From assembly GCA_040753795.1 (NCBI GenBank), contig JBFMDX010000001.1, positions 310,001 to 374,000 of the forward strand: 64,000 nt of DNA, in the 5' to 3' direction. Shown in pieces: positions 43,283 through 50,296 of this stretch. The notes beneath the pieces are model-generated. The model saw nothing but the letters and a program-made list of their open reading frames with translations, searched no databases and was not told the DNA's origin. A program made the position numbers and the translations under genes. This DNA is from Thermodesulfobacteriota bacterium. Lineage in GTDB: Bacteria > Desulfobacterota > Desulfobacteria > Desulfobacterales > Desulfosudaceae. Position 1 is the stretch's first letter, and every line of letters starts with the position of its first letter.

Positions 43283-43663
43283 ATGACGCCATCAGACAAC
43301 ACTACATTCGCACACCGGTTGAAGTCGCTCCTGGAAGCGGCGGACAGGACCCAGGCCGATCTGGTTAAAAGCGGGATCATCTCCAAGAGCTACCTGTCCG
43401 GAATCTTGAGCGGCAAGCATCCGGCGCCCGACGTGTCGATCATCAAGGGCATTTGCCGGGAGCTGCGGGTGGACAAAACCGTGGAAAACGAATTGATCCT
43501 TCTGGCCGGAAAAGAGTTTGAGCATATTCTGGCCAATGAGGCGGCGGCCGATTTTCTGCGGCGGACCGTGGAAAACGGCTGGGGCGATGAGGAGTGGGAG
43601 CGGCATAATCAGGTGATCGACATTATCATTCCCGCCAGGAAAAAGTCTCCGGATGGTGACTGA
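43283..43663 (+). CDS. XRE/Cro-family helix-turn-helix regulator
   Basis: From the ATG at 43283 the protein is 126 residues. A longer frame from TTG at 43247 is unlikely because that TTG is part of the -35 box. The HTH is FAHRLKSLLEAADRTQADLV, then SGIISKSYLSGILSGKHPAP, and IIKGICRELRVDKTV ends the domain (residues about 8-70). The C-terminal part is acidic and helical. It lies 27 nt before the ImmA/IrrE-type metallopeptidase gene. Repressor-plus-metallopeptidase pairs of this type control phage, ICE and stress modules, with the peptidase cleaving the repressor. It probably binds the GTTCGA palindromes here. Confidence 0.9.
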   Translation: MTPSDNTTFAHRLKSLLEAADRTQADLVKSGIISKSYLSGILSGKHPAPDVSIIKGICRELRVDKTVENELILLAGKEFEHILANEAAADFLRRTVENGWGDEEWERHNQVIDIIIPARKKSPDGD

Positions 43664-43690
43664 TCCGGGAGCGGGGCGACGGGGGAAAGC

Positions 43691-44398
43691 ATGAACTGGC
43701 AGGTTCCTTATTTATCCAGAGCGGACATGGCCCGGCGAGCCGAAGCGCTGCTGGCGGCATACGGGGAGAAAGACGGCAAGCCGGTGGAGCCGCCCGTGCC
43801 GGTGGAAGCGATGATCGGCTTCCTGGGGCTCAAATGCGTGTACGTGAATTTTGAGCGGATCAACCAGCCCGGCGTCCTGGGCGCCACCTATGTCAACCGG
43901 CGGCTGATCGCCGTCAGCCGGGACCTGCTGGACGAAAGCGTTTGCGGGCGGTCGGCCTTTACCATGGCCCACGAGGTCGGGCACTGGGTGCTTCACCGGC
44001 GCCTGGCGGAAAAGGGCGGCGGAGCCGGAAGCGGCGAGGAGATTATTTTCTGCCGCCGGGAGGACACCGCAAAACCCGTGGAAAGCCAGGCCAATTATTT
44101 CGCCGGCTGCCTGCTCATGCCGGAAGCCCATGTGCGGGAAGCCTTTAGCCGGGTGTTCAAGCCGGAGCGGCTCGATCTGGTCAATGTCCACAGCGATTTT
44201 GCCACCTCCATGTTCGGTTTTGATTTCTGCGTGGAGAACTGGCCCCGCATCGCCGCGACGGTTTGTGAGGCCGGCGGCTTTGACAATGTCTCGCTTCAGG
44301 CCATGATCATCCGGCTGCAGAACCTGGGGCTGGTGGTCAATCATACCCGCCAGGCCATGGGCTGGGCGAGAAAACCGGGGATGACGGCTACGGCTTAA
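43691..44398 (+). CDS. ImmA/IrrE-family metallopeptidase (DUF955)
   Basis: This 235-residue protein has the zinc-protease motif HEVGHWVLH (HExxH) at about residue 99 in AFTMAHEVGHWVLHRRL. ESQANYFAGCLLMPE, the family's third-ligand region, follows around residue 140. The N-terminal part (SRADMARRAEALLAAYGEKD) and the C-terminal winged-helix-like end are as in ImmA/IrrE proteins. It is expected to cleave the XRE repressor encoded just upstream when a signal arrives, releasing the operator copies at 43263, 44422 and 44525. The signal is unknown. Confidence 0.92.
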   Translation: MNWQVPYLSRADMARRAEALLAAYGEKDGKPVEPPVPVEAMIGFLGLKCVYVNFERINQPGVLGATYVNRRLIAVSRDLLDESVCGRSAFTMAHEVGHWVLHRRLAEKGGGAGSGEEIIFCRREDTAKPVESQANYFAGCLLMPEAHVREAFSRVFKPERLDLVNVHSDFATSMFGFDFCVENWPRIAATVCEAGGFDNVSLQAMIIRLQNLGLVVNHTRQAMGWARKPGMTATA

Positions 44399-44421
44399 AA
44401 AATATTTTTTTTGCCGGTAAG

Positions 44422-44438
44422 GTTCGACGCTATCGAAC
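44422..44438. promoter_or_regulatory. 17-bp operator, copy 2
   Basis: GTTCGACGCTATCGAAC is the second copy of the family, 138 nt upstream of the AAA ATPase start, in the 161-nt gap between the peptidase and AAA genes. Confidence 0.6.
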
Positions 44439-44524
44439 AAATCCGGCGGGTGAACGCGACTCCGCCTGTCCAGACCCTTTGTTTCCGAAGCAGTACCAGA
44501 AAAACGGGTAATGGCGCGGTGAGA

Positions 44525-44541
44525 GTTCGATAACATCGAAC
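44525..44541. promoter_or_regulatory. 17-bp operator, copy 3
   Basis: GTTCGATAACATCGAAC lies 19 nt before the AAA ATPase start and probably overlaps its promoter or leader. Two operator copies in one gap suggest cooperative repression or a promoter facing the AAA gene. Confidence 0.6.
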
Positions 44542-44559
44542 AAAACAACGGGAGAAGGA

Positions 44560-46185
44560 ATGGAACAGATTGAAGATGCCCTGCGGGCCGGGATCCCTAT
44601 CCTTTATGTCACGTCTCCGGAAGAGGAACGGGTGGTTACCGCCCTCGAGCAGTCCAGCCGCAGGTTGAAACGGAAACTGTGGCTGTACACGGTCAGCGAA
44701 GGCCTGTGGACCGTAGACTTCCCGCCTTCGGAAAACGGGCCGCCGGAACCGGTTTACGGCAAGCCCAATCCGGAGTTCCGCGACCCTGTTGCCCTGCTGC
44801 GGAACATCAAGACCACCCATGTGCCTAAAAGAGGGGCGATCTACCTGCTGCTGGATTTTCATGAATTCCTGTCCGATCCGGTGACCCGGCGGCTGCTGCG
44901 GGACCTGGGCGCGGTGTTAAAGGCCGCCAACAGTGCCGTCATTATCCTGGCGCCGGTGGCTTCCCTGCCGCAGGTCCTGGAAAACGATGTCTGGTGCCGC
45001 GCGTTTCCGCTGCCGACCCGGACGGAACTGGCTGCCAGCCTGGGCCGGTACGCGGAGCGGAACGCGGACGACGGGCTGGCCGGGATCGCCGCCGACCAGG
45101 TGCGGGCGGCCGTGGCCGAAGCCGGACGAGGGCTGACGCTCAAGCAGTTTGAGCAAAGCGTCGCCCGGGCCATGGTCCGCCGCCAGGGCATGATAACGGC
45201 GGCCGTGGCCGACGATATCGCCCGGGCCCGGAAAGACATTCTGCGGCGGACCGCGGCCCTGACCTGGATTGACGCCGAGCCCGGGCTCAACTGGGGCGGG
45301 TTGTCGGCGCTGAAACAGTGGCTGGCGGAGCGGAAGCGCGGCTTTAGCGACGAGGCCCGCCGGGCGGGTTTGCCGGCGCCCCGGGGCATCCTGCTGCTGG
45401 GCGTGCCCGGGTGCGGCAAGAGCCTGGCGGCCAGGATGACCGCCGCATTCTGGAACCTTCCCCTGGCGCGGCTGGAGACCGGCGGCCTGTTCACCAGCCG
45501 GGTGGGCGGCTCCGAGGAACGGACCCGGCAGGCGATCAGCGCCGTTGAAGCCATCGCGCCATGCGTGTTGTGGATCGACGAGATCGAAAAAGCCATGGCC
45601 GGTATCAGCGGATCGGCGGATTCGGACGCCGGCACGGCCTCCCGGGTGTTTGCCGCCCTGGCCACCTGGATGCAGGAGAAAACCGCGCCGGTGTTCGTAG
45701 TGGCCACGGCCAACTCGGTGGCGGCCCTGCCGCCGGAACTGCTGCGCAAGGGCCGCTGGGACGAAATTTTCTTCGTGGACCTGCCGGGCCTGGGCGAGCG
45801 CCGGGAGATCGCCGAAATCCATTTGAGAAAAGCCGGCCATGACGCGGTCCAGGCGGATGCCCGCCTGATCGCCGAGCACGGGGAGGGGCTTTCCGGCGCG
45901 GAGATCGAGCAGGCCATTGTGGCCGGCCGGTACCGGGCATTCGCGGCCGGACGCTCCATGACGGGCGGGGACGTGCTGGCGGCCATGGCCGGCCAGGTGC
46001 CCCTGTCCGTGACCATGGCCGAGGAGATAAGCGCCCTTCGCGAATGGGCCGCCGTCCGGGCCAGGCCGGCCTCCGTGGATGATGTGCAGGAACAGCGGGA
46101 CGACTGGCGCCGGAGAAAGGCGGGCGGGTTGGTGACGTTGCCGGTGGCCGGCCGGTCAACGCAGGATAATTTGGTTATGGATTAA
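44560..46185 (+). CDS. Ycf46-like AAA+ ATPase
   Basis: This 541-residue protein is preceded by GGGAGAAGG. The N-terminal half (MEQIEDALRAGIPILYVTSP, then LYLLLDFHEFLSDPVTRRLL) has the non-catalytic domain seen in Ycf46-type proteins. The AAA core follows: LLLGVPGCGKSLAARM (Walker A at about 281-289), CVLWIDEIEKAM (Walker B at about 335), VVATANSVAALPPELLRKGR (sensor 1 and Arg finger region) and WDEIFFVDLPGLGERREIAE. Catalytic residues are intact. It is the first gene of a set ending in DUF1257 (Ycf35-like) and DUF2997. That gene trio also occurs in cyanobacteria and plastid-related genomes. Its function is unknown. Here it is under XRE/ImmA-type operators. Confidence 0.9.
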   Translation: MEQIEDALRAGIPILYVTSPEEERVVTALEQSSRRLKRKLWLYTVSEGLWTVDFPPSENGPPEPVYGKPNPEFRDPVALLRNIKTTHVPKRGAIYLLLDFHEFLSDPVTRRLLRDLGAVLKAANSAVIILAPVASLPQVLENDVWCRAFPLPTRTELAASLGRYAERNADDGLAGIAADQVRAAVAEAGRGLTLKQFEQSVARAMVRRQGMITAAVADDIARARKDILRRTAALTWIDAEPGLNWGGLSALKQWLAERKRGFSDEARRAGLPAPRGILLLGVPGCGKSLAARMTAAFWNLPLARLETGGLFTSRVGGSEERTRQAISAVEAIAPCVLWIDEIEKAMAGISGSADSDAGTASRVFAALATWMQEKTAPVFVVATANSVAALPPELLRKGRWDEIFFVDLPGLGERREIAEIHLRKAGHDAVQADARLIAEHGEGLSGAEIEQAIVAGRYRAFAAGRSMTGGDVLAAMAGQVPLSVTMAEEISALREWAAVRARPASVDDVQEQRDDWRRRKAGGLVTLPVAGRSTQDNLVMD

Positions 46186-46206
46186 ATTTTGCCAAAGGAG
46201 GACCTA

Positions 46207-46437
46207 ATGGAAAATGAACAGGAATACGGCGGACTGCCGGTGGCGTTGATCCCGAGGGACCGGTTCTGCCGCCGGCAGGTCCTGCAGGAGGTGGTCGTTC
46301 ATCCGGACGGCGGCATCGAGGTTCCCTGGGTCACCCCGGCGGCAGCGCCGCTGCTGCGGGAGATCTGGGCCGCGGTCAACGGTGCAGAGTCCTTTCCCGT
46401 GGAAGCGGGGGCGGACGGATGGATTTATTGCGGGTGA
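46207..46437 (+). CDS. Small hypothetical protein of the AAA-DUF1257 module
   Basis: The ATG at 46207 after AAAGGAGGACCT gives 76 residues: MENEQEYGGLPVALIPRDRF, then CRRQVLQEVVVHPDGGIEVP, ending with a Trp-containing WIYCG. I do not recognise the family. It lies 21 nt after the AAA gene and 98 nt before DUF1257, so it is likely a member of the operon. Confidence 0.75.
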   Translation: MENEQEYGGLPVALIPRDRFCRRQVLQEVVVHPDGGIEVPWVTPAAAPLLREIWAAVNGAESFPVEAGADGWIYCG

Positions 46438-46450
46438 AAATGAAATAGGG

Positions 46451-46484
46451 ATAAGGTTTAAGGTTCAAGGTTTAAGGTTTAGGG
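46451..46484. repeat. GGTTTAAGG tandem-like repeats
   Basis: ATAAGGTTTAAGGTTCAAGG and a following TTTAAGGTTTAG are short direct repeats between the small hypothetical gene and DUF1257. A copy of GGTTTAAGGTTCAAGG is found again at 55453-55468. Confidence 0.8.
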
Positions 46485-46535
46485 CACAGGGTGCAAGGTT
46501 CGGGGTGAAAGGCATTTTTAGAAGGAGGTACAAAG

Positions 46536-46907
46536 ATGTCCATGACGATTTATACCACTATCAGCGGGGTGACCGACCTGGGGCTCATGCTGGAGGCCTT
46601 GCAGGCCATGGGTTTGCAGGCCTGGAAAAAAGAGGGGTCAGAGCGGGGCGCCGAAGGGGAACTGGCGGAAGCCTGGATCGAGAACAGACGGATCGGTATT
46701 GTCCGGAACGGGAAAACCGGGCAGTTGGCGCTGAAGGGGGACAGCGACTGGCGGGTGCTGAGGGACACCGCCTTTCAGAACCGGCTGCGCCAGCAATACG
46801 GGGTGGCGGCTGTCAGAGAGAAAGCCAAGGCCATGAATTATCAGATCTCTTCGATCACGACCCGTCAGGACGGTTCCATTCAGATCCTGGCTACGGCCTG
46901 GGGATAA
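46536..46907 (+). CDS. DUF1257 (Ycf35-like) protein
   Basis: This 123-residue protein is preceded by AGAAGGAGG. It starts MSMTIYTTISGVTDLGLMLE and ends MNYQISSITTRQDGSIQILA followed by TAWG. The family signatures I use are the GVTDLGLMLEALQAMGLQAW opening and the repeat-like beta core with KAKAMNYQISSITTRQDGSI. Ycf35/DUF1257 proteins are short, conserved in cyanobacteria and plastids, and of unknown function. They often neighbour DUF2997 and Ycf46, as here. The association makes it more likely that all three belong to one functional unit. Confidence 0.82.
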   Translation: MSMTIYTTISGVTDLGLMLEALQAMGLQAWKKEGSERGAEGELAEAWIENRRIGIVRNGKTGQLALKGDSDWRVLRDTAFQNRLRQQYGVAAVREKAKAMNYQISSITTRQDGSIQILATAWG

Positions 46908-46910
46908 GCC

Positions 46911-47120
46911 ATGAAGAAAACAACCATTGAATTTGTTGTCGGCCGCGACGGCCGTATCCGTTCGCGGGTCCTGGGAGTGAAAGGGCCTGACTGCCGGACT
47001 GTTTCCGACGCGTTGAAGCAGGGCCTGGGCAAAGTGGTGTCCGCGGAAAAGACGGCGGAATATTTCGAGACGGCCCGGACCGGGATCCAGGTTCATCTCG
47101 GCGGCCCGGATCAGACATGA
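46911..47120 (+). CDS. DUF2997 family small protein
   Basis: This 69-residue protein starts MKKTTIEFVVGRDGRIRSRV and continues LGVKGPDCRTVSDALKQGLG, which is the DUF2997 pattern (KTIEFxIxxDGRVxxxVxGxxGxxC). It begins 3 nt after the DUF1257 stop, so the two are almost certainly co-translated. No function is established for the family. Confidence 0.85.
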   Translation: MKKTTIEFVVGRDGRIRSRVLGVKGPDCRTVSDALKQGLGKVVSAEKTAEYFETARTGIQVHLGGPDQT

Positions 47121-47159
47121 CCGGGGCATGGATGGATCATATCAGTGCCTGAATGTAGG

Positions 47160-47210
47160 GGAAGCCTGTTCAGGCTTCCAAGAATGCAGGGGCACGGCGC
47201 GCCGTGTCCC
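47160..47210. repeat. Two REP-like hairpins after DUF2997
   Basis: GGAAGCCTGTTCAGGCTTCC (47160-47179) and GGGGCACGGC/GCCGTGTCCC (47189-47210) are nearly perfect hairpins. They resemble the pair at 15705-15811 and sit between the AAA module and the transporter relic. Confidence 0.7.
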
Positions 47211-47497
47211 TACCGGGCAGACGTTTGCGATTTGGTTTGATTGGTCAGCCACTGCCAACCGGCGATGAAGGCCAGCAGGGCCAAACCAATCAGGTCGGTG
47301 ATCCAGCCGGGCTTGATCAGGGCCAGGGCCGAGGCCGAAATAGCGTAGGCGGCCGTGGTGGGCATGCCCATGCCCAGAACAATGGCGAAGAACATGGTAA
47401 AGACCAGGGCCAGCAGCAGGTTGCCCCGGGAATATTCAAAGATGATCATGGCGAACTTCTGGCCCAGACCGGCCATGACGGCCAGGGCGCACAACAT
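47210..47497 (-). pseudogene. Remnant of a TRAP transporter fused permease
   Basis: A 95-residue frame carries FAIVLGMGMPTTAAYAISAS, the signature of the 4TM/12TM fused TRAP permease, followed by a terminal membrane helix LIGLALLAFIAGWQWL. A full gene would be over 600 codons. The visible part looks like an internal fragment joined to the C-terminal end, so the gene has been deleted internally. No substrate-binding protein gene is nearby. It is probably a relic left by rearrangement at this accessory boundary. Confidence 0.6.
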
Positions 47498-47589
47498 TTT
47501 TTTCGCATAAGAACCTCCCCTGTTATTGATATCGGGTATAACAGGGGTCGGTACCGGGTGTCAATTTGTCCGGAGCGGGCGGATCATAT

Positions 47590-47618
47590 TTGACATGGCT
47601 TTACATTTAAGGTAAAAG
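47590..47618 (+). promoter_or_regulatory. Promoter and operator of the VapBC operon
   Basis: TTGACA (47590-47595), a 17-bp spacer and TAAAAG (47613-47618) lie upstream of the antitoxin. An inverted repeat GCTTTAC/GTAAAGC (47598-47624) overlaps the -10 box and is a likely AbrB-type autorepression site. Confidence 0.55.
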
Positions 47619-47648
47619 TAAAGCATTGCAAACATGAAAGGGACCGTT

Positions 47649-47867
47649 ATGCAGACCGTAAAATTGAGCTCAAAGAATCAGATCGTGCTGCCCAGGGAAG
47701 CCAGGGACGCCATGAAACTCAAAGCGCATGACGAGCTTCTGGTCGTTGTCAAGGGCAGTGTGACTATCGTTATGCCTAAGCCCGTGGAATACCGGCCCGA
47801 ACTGGCCGGGGCGGGCAAAGGCCTTTACCCGAAGTCCTACCTGAAGAAGGAGCGGAAAGATTGGTAA
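47649..47867 (+). CDS. AbrB/MazE-type (VapB-like) antitoxin
   Basis: The ATG at 47649 after GGGA gives 72 residues. The alternative ATG at 47634 would add five. The swapped-hairpin AbrB fold reads VKLSSKNQIVLPREARDAMK followed by LKAHDELLVVVKGSVTIVMP. The C-terminal tail (GKGLYPKSYLKKERKDW) would wrap the toxin. It overlaps the start of the PIN toxin gene, a classical toxin-antitoxin arrangement. Promoter and inverted repeat lie at 47590-47624. Confidence 0.88.
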   Translation: MQTVKLSSKNQIVLPREARDAMKLKAHDELLVVVKGSVTIVMPKPVEYRPELAGAGKGLYPKSYLKKERKDW

Positions 47868-48322
47868 GCCGAAGCCCCGGCAGATTTCTGCAAACTCACC
47901 GCCGGATTTATCTCGATACCAGTATTTTCATCTATTTCGTCGAGCGCCATCCTCTTTATTTTGATGTCTGCGATGAGATTTTCCAGAAAGTTGAAGAAGG
48001 TCGTATTGAAGCGATGACATCCACCTTGACACTGATGGAGGTCCTCGTCCAGCCTTACCGGGTAAAAAAGGAAGAGATCGTTCTGAAATTCTATGCTCTT
48101 ATGACGACATATCCCAATCTGAAATGGATAGAATTAACGCTTGGCATTTCAGACCTTGCCGCCAAGCTGCGGGCTGAGCATAGCTTGAAGACGCCGGATG
48201 CCATCCAGATCGCATCTGCCCTTTCCGTCGGCGCGACCGGAATTGTGACCAACGATAAGGTCTTTCGGAAAACAAATCAGATTCCATGCCTGGTTCTGGA
48301 TGAGATGGTCGTAAAAGCTTAA
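47861..48322 (+). CDS. PIN-domain toxin (VapC-like ribonuclease)
   Basis: This 153-residue protein starts at a TTG that overlaps the antitoxin stop by a few bases, with AAGGAG about 8 nt upstream. PIN metal-binding acids are present: Asp19 in YLDTSIFIYFVERHP, Glu in LTLMEVLVQPY, Asp in LKTPDAIQIASAL and Asp in GIVTNDKVF. All four positions are intact, so the toxin should be active. VapC toxins usually cut tRNA or rRNA. The specific target is unknown. Confidence 0.9.
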   Translation: MVSRSPGRFLQTHRRIYLDTSIFIYFVERHPLYFDVCDEIFQKVEEGRIEAMTSTLTLMEVLVQPYRVKKEEIVLKFYALMTTYPNLKWIELTLGISDLAAKLRAEHSLKTPDAIQIASALSVGATGIVTNDKVFRKTNQIPCLVLDEMVVKA

Positions 48323-48335
48323 GGATGGTTCCGCT

Positions 48336-48365
48336 GCCTGGATCGTTCGGTCAAACCGCCTATGA
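48336..48365. repeat. 30-bp dispersed repeat, copy 2
   Basis: GCCTGGATCGTTCGGTCAAA and CCGCCTATGA match the copy at 43193-43222. Confidence 0.65.
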
Positions 48366-48374
48366 CGATGACCA

Positions 48375-48794
48375 CTAAAGGGGCTCCGCCGTGCCCGTTA
48401 AGCCCTCCTTGTCGAAGCAGTAGCCGCAGTTGCCGCCGCAGAGGGACACCTCGTCGATATCCTTCTGATCGATGGGAAAATAGCGGCAGGCCCGCGGGCG
48501 GCAGGAGCCGTAGATGAGGCATTTCCCCTGCCGGGTCAGCATCGGGCAGACGTTGAGAAGATTGCAGCAGGTGCCGCACTGGCGGCACTCCCCCTGGCGG
48601 GCCAGAAGCTGCCGGTTGACATAGCGTTTACGGAAATGGACCATCCACAGGCGTCTGATCTTGCCGGAGGCATGAAGGGCCAGGCGGGTGTCTCCGACGG
48701 TTTCCGGCACAATCATCATCAGCCGGTAAAGAAAAGCGGCAAAGGCCGCGGCCTGGCCCCGCCATCGGTGCACCATATGATTAATCATCTGCAT
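48375..48794 (-). CDS. YkgJ-like CxxCxxCC metal-binding protein
   Basis: This 139-residue protein has the hallmark CRQCGTCCNLLNVCP at about residues 70-84, then GKCLIYGSCRPRACRYFPID and CGGNCGYCF. It belongs to the CxxCxxCC zinc/iron-chelating family. The N-terminal 50 residues are helical and partly hydrophobic. It is read on the minus strand, convergent with vapC, with a 52-nt gap to its stop. The family role is unclear and may involve metal or Fe-S handling. Confidence 0.85.
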   Translation of the reverse strand: MQMINHMVHRWRGQAAAFAAFLYRLMMIVPETVGDTRLALHASGKIRRLWMVHFRKRYVNRQLLARQGECRQCGTCCNLLNVCPMLTRQGKCLIYGSCRPRACRYFPIDQKDIDEVSLCGGNCGYCFDKEGLTGTAEPL

Positions 48795-48889
48795 ATTTCC
48801 GTCCCGTTTTATTTAAAATTGACTGCCTTTTTCCGTGCCTTGTGCTAATCTTTTTACCGCGGAAAAATTTTCGAAAATTTTCGTTCCGG

Positions 48890-48908
48890 AACGGTTAACG
48901 TAACCGTT
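48890..48908. promoter_or_regulatory. Palindrome upstream of the Fe-S/FAD oxidoreductase operon
   Basis: AACGGTTA and TAACCGTT are perfect 8-bp arms around a 3-nt centre, 71 nt before the start at 48980. Just upstream lies TTTTCGAAAATTTTCG, a second dyad-rich motif. A TATAAT box is at 48945-48950, without a good -35 at normal spacing, as expected if an activator is needed. Confidence 0.45.
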
Positions 48909-48979
48909 CTACCGGCATGACGGTGGGATATATAAAAAATATTTTATAATTTCAAGAAGTTTTTTCGTAAGGGAGCGCC

Positions 48980-50296
48980 ATGACACTGGCCCGCTTAAAA
49001 AGCCTGGAAGATGAGATGAAAAAATGCTTCCGCTGCTCCCTGTGTAAAATGATTCCCCTGCCGGTGGTGGCCAGCCCGGCTTATTCAGACGGCTGCCCGG
49101 CCGCCCGGCGGTATCATTTCCACGGATACTCGGGATCCGGTAAACAGATCATGGCCCTGTCGCTGATCGACGGCCGGATCAGCGCCGATGCCGATCTGGC
49201 GGAGATCGTGTTCGCCTGCACCACCTGCGGGCTCTGCGACGTGGCCTGTAAATTCATCATGGAGGCGGAACGGCATCAGGTCAACATGGCCCTGCGGGAA
49301 TATCTGGTGGAGCAGGGCGTTGCCCCCCGGGCGATCAAGGAGCGGGCGGACCGGCTACAGCAATACAGCCATCTCCGCAAACGGGCGGACATTCGTTCCG
49401 GGGACTGGGCCCGGGACCTCGGGCTGAAGGTACTGCCCGTGGACAAGGCCGGGGTCCTGCTGTACCCGGATTTTCTGGCCTCAGGCGCCGGCGCGGCGGC
49501 CGCGGCCGGAGCCAGAAAGACCGCCGCCATCCTGCGGGCGGCCGGCGTGGATTTCGGGATTCTGGGGGACCAGGAGCCCGACAGCGGCCTGTTCGCCTAC
49601 TGGACGGGCCATCGGGAGCTGTTTACCCGCCTGGCGGAAAACACGCTCGGCAAGCTGAACCATGTCGGCGTCGAGACCGTGGTGGTCACCTCCGGCGCGA
49701 CCCTGGGGCTGATCCGCTCCAAATACCCCGAGTATGCCGGTCAGGCCAGAGTCGACGTTCTGCACGTCACCGAGTATATCGAACGGCTGCTGCGGGAAGG
49801 GCGGCTGACGCTGCCCCGGGCCGTCAACCATACCGTCACCTATCACGATCCCTGCTACCTGGGCCGCCAGAGCGAACCGCCGGTGGTCTGGCAGGGCGAG
49901 AAGAAGGTTGATCGCGGCTGCATGACTTATACCAGCCCGCCCCGGCCGGTCAATACCGGCGCCAACGGCGTTTACGAGGCCCCGCGCAGTATTCTCCGGG
50001 CCATTGACGGCCTGAATTTCAAGGAGATGTGGCGAATCCGGGAATACGCCTTCTGCTGCGGCGGCGGCGGCGGCGTTCCCGATGCCTTTCCGCGACTGGC
50101 CGAGTCCGCGGCCGCCCACCGGCTGGCCGAAGCGGCCGATACCGGCGCCGACCTGCTGGTCACGGCCTGCGATCACTGCCTGGAAAACTTCAACCGGTGC
50201 GGTGAAGGATCAGGAGAGAAGCGGATTCCGGTGAAGAACATCGTCGACCTGGTTTACGAGGCCATGAACCCGGACGCGGCGAGGAGCAGGTTATGA
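48980..50296 (+). CDS. Fe-S binding oxidoreductase subunit (GlcF/HdrD-like, CCG domains)
   Basis: This 438-residue protein follows AAGGGAGC. Near the N-terminus it binds 4Fe-4S clusters through KCFRCSLCKMIP and CTTCGLCDVACKF (about residues 15-25 and 76-88). The C-terminal half contains two cysteine-rich motifs: TYHDPCYLGRQSE (about 288) and FCCGGGGGVPDAF (about 358). These are the CCG-type sequences of GlcF, GlpC and HdrD proteins. The gene overlaps the next FAD gene by 4 bp. The three-gene set Fe-S, FAD, FAD resembles glycolate/lactate dehydrogenase-like complexes that hand electrons to the quinone pool or to other Fe-S proteins. Confidence 0.88.
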   Translation: MTLARLKSLEDEMKKCFRCSLCKMIPLPVVASPAYSDGCPAARRYHFHGYSGSGKQIMALSLIDGRISADADLAEIVFACTTCGLCDVACKFIMEAERHQVNMALREYLVEQGVAPRAIKERADRLQQYSHLRKRADIRSGDWARDLGLKVLPVDKAGVLLYPDFLASGAGAAAAAGARKTAAILRAAGVDFGILGDQEPDSGLFAYWTGHRELFTRLAENTLGKLNHVGVETVVVTSGATLGLIRSKYPEYAGQARVDVLHVTEYIERLLREGRLTLPRAVNHTVTYHDPCYLGRQSEPPVVWQGEKKVDRGCMTYTSPPRPVNTGANGVYEAPRSILRAIDGLNFKEMWRIREYAFCCGGGGGVPDAFPRLAESAAAHRLAEAADTGADLLVTACDHCLENFNRCGEGSGEKRIPVKNIVDLVYEAMNPDAARSRL

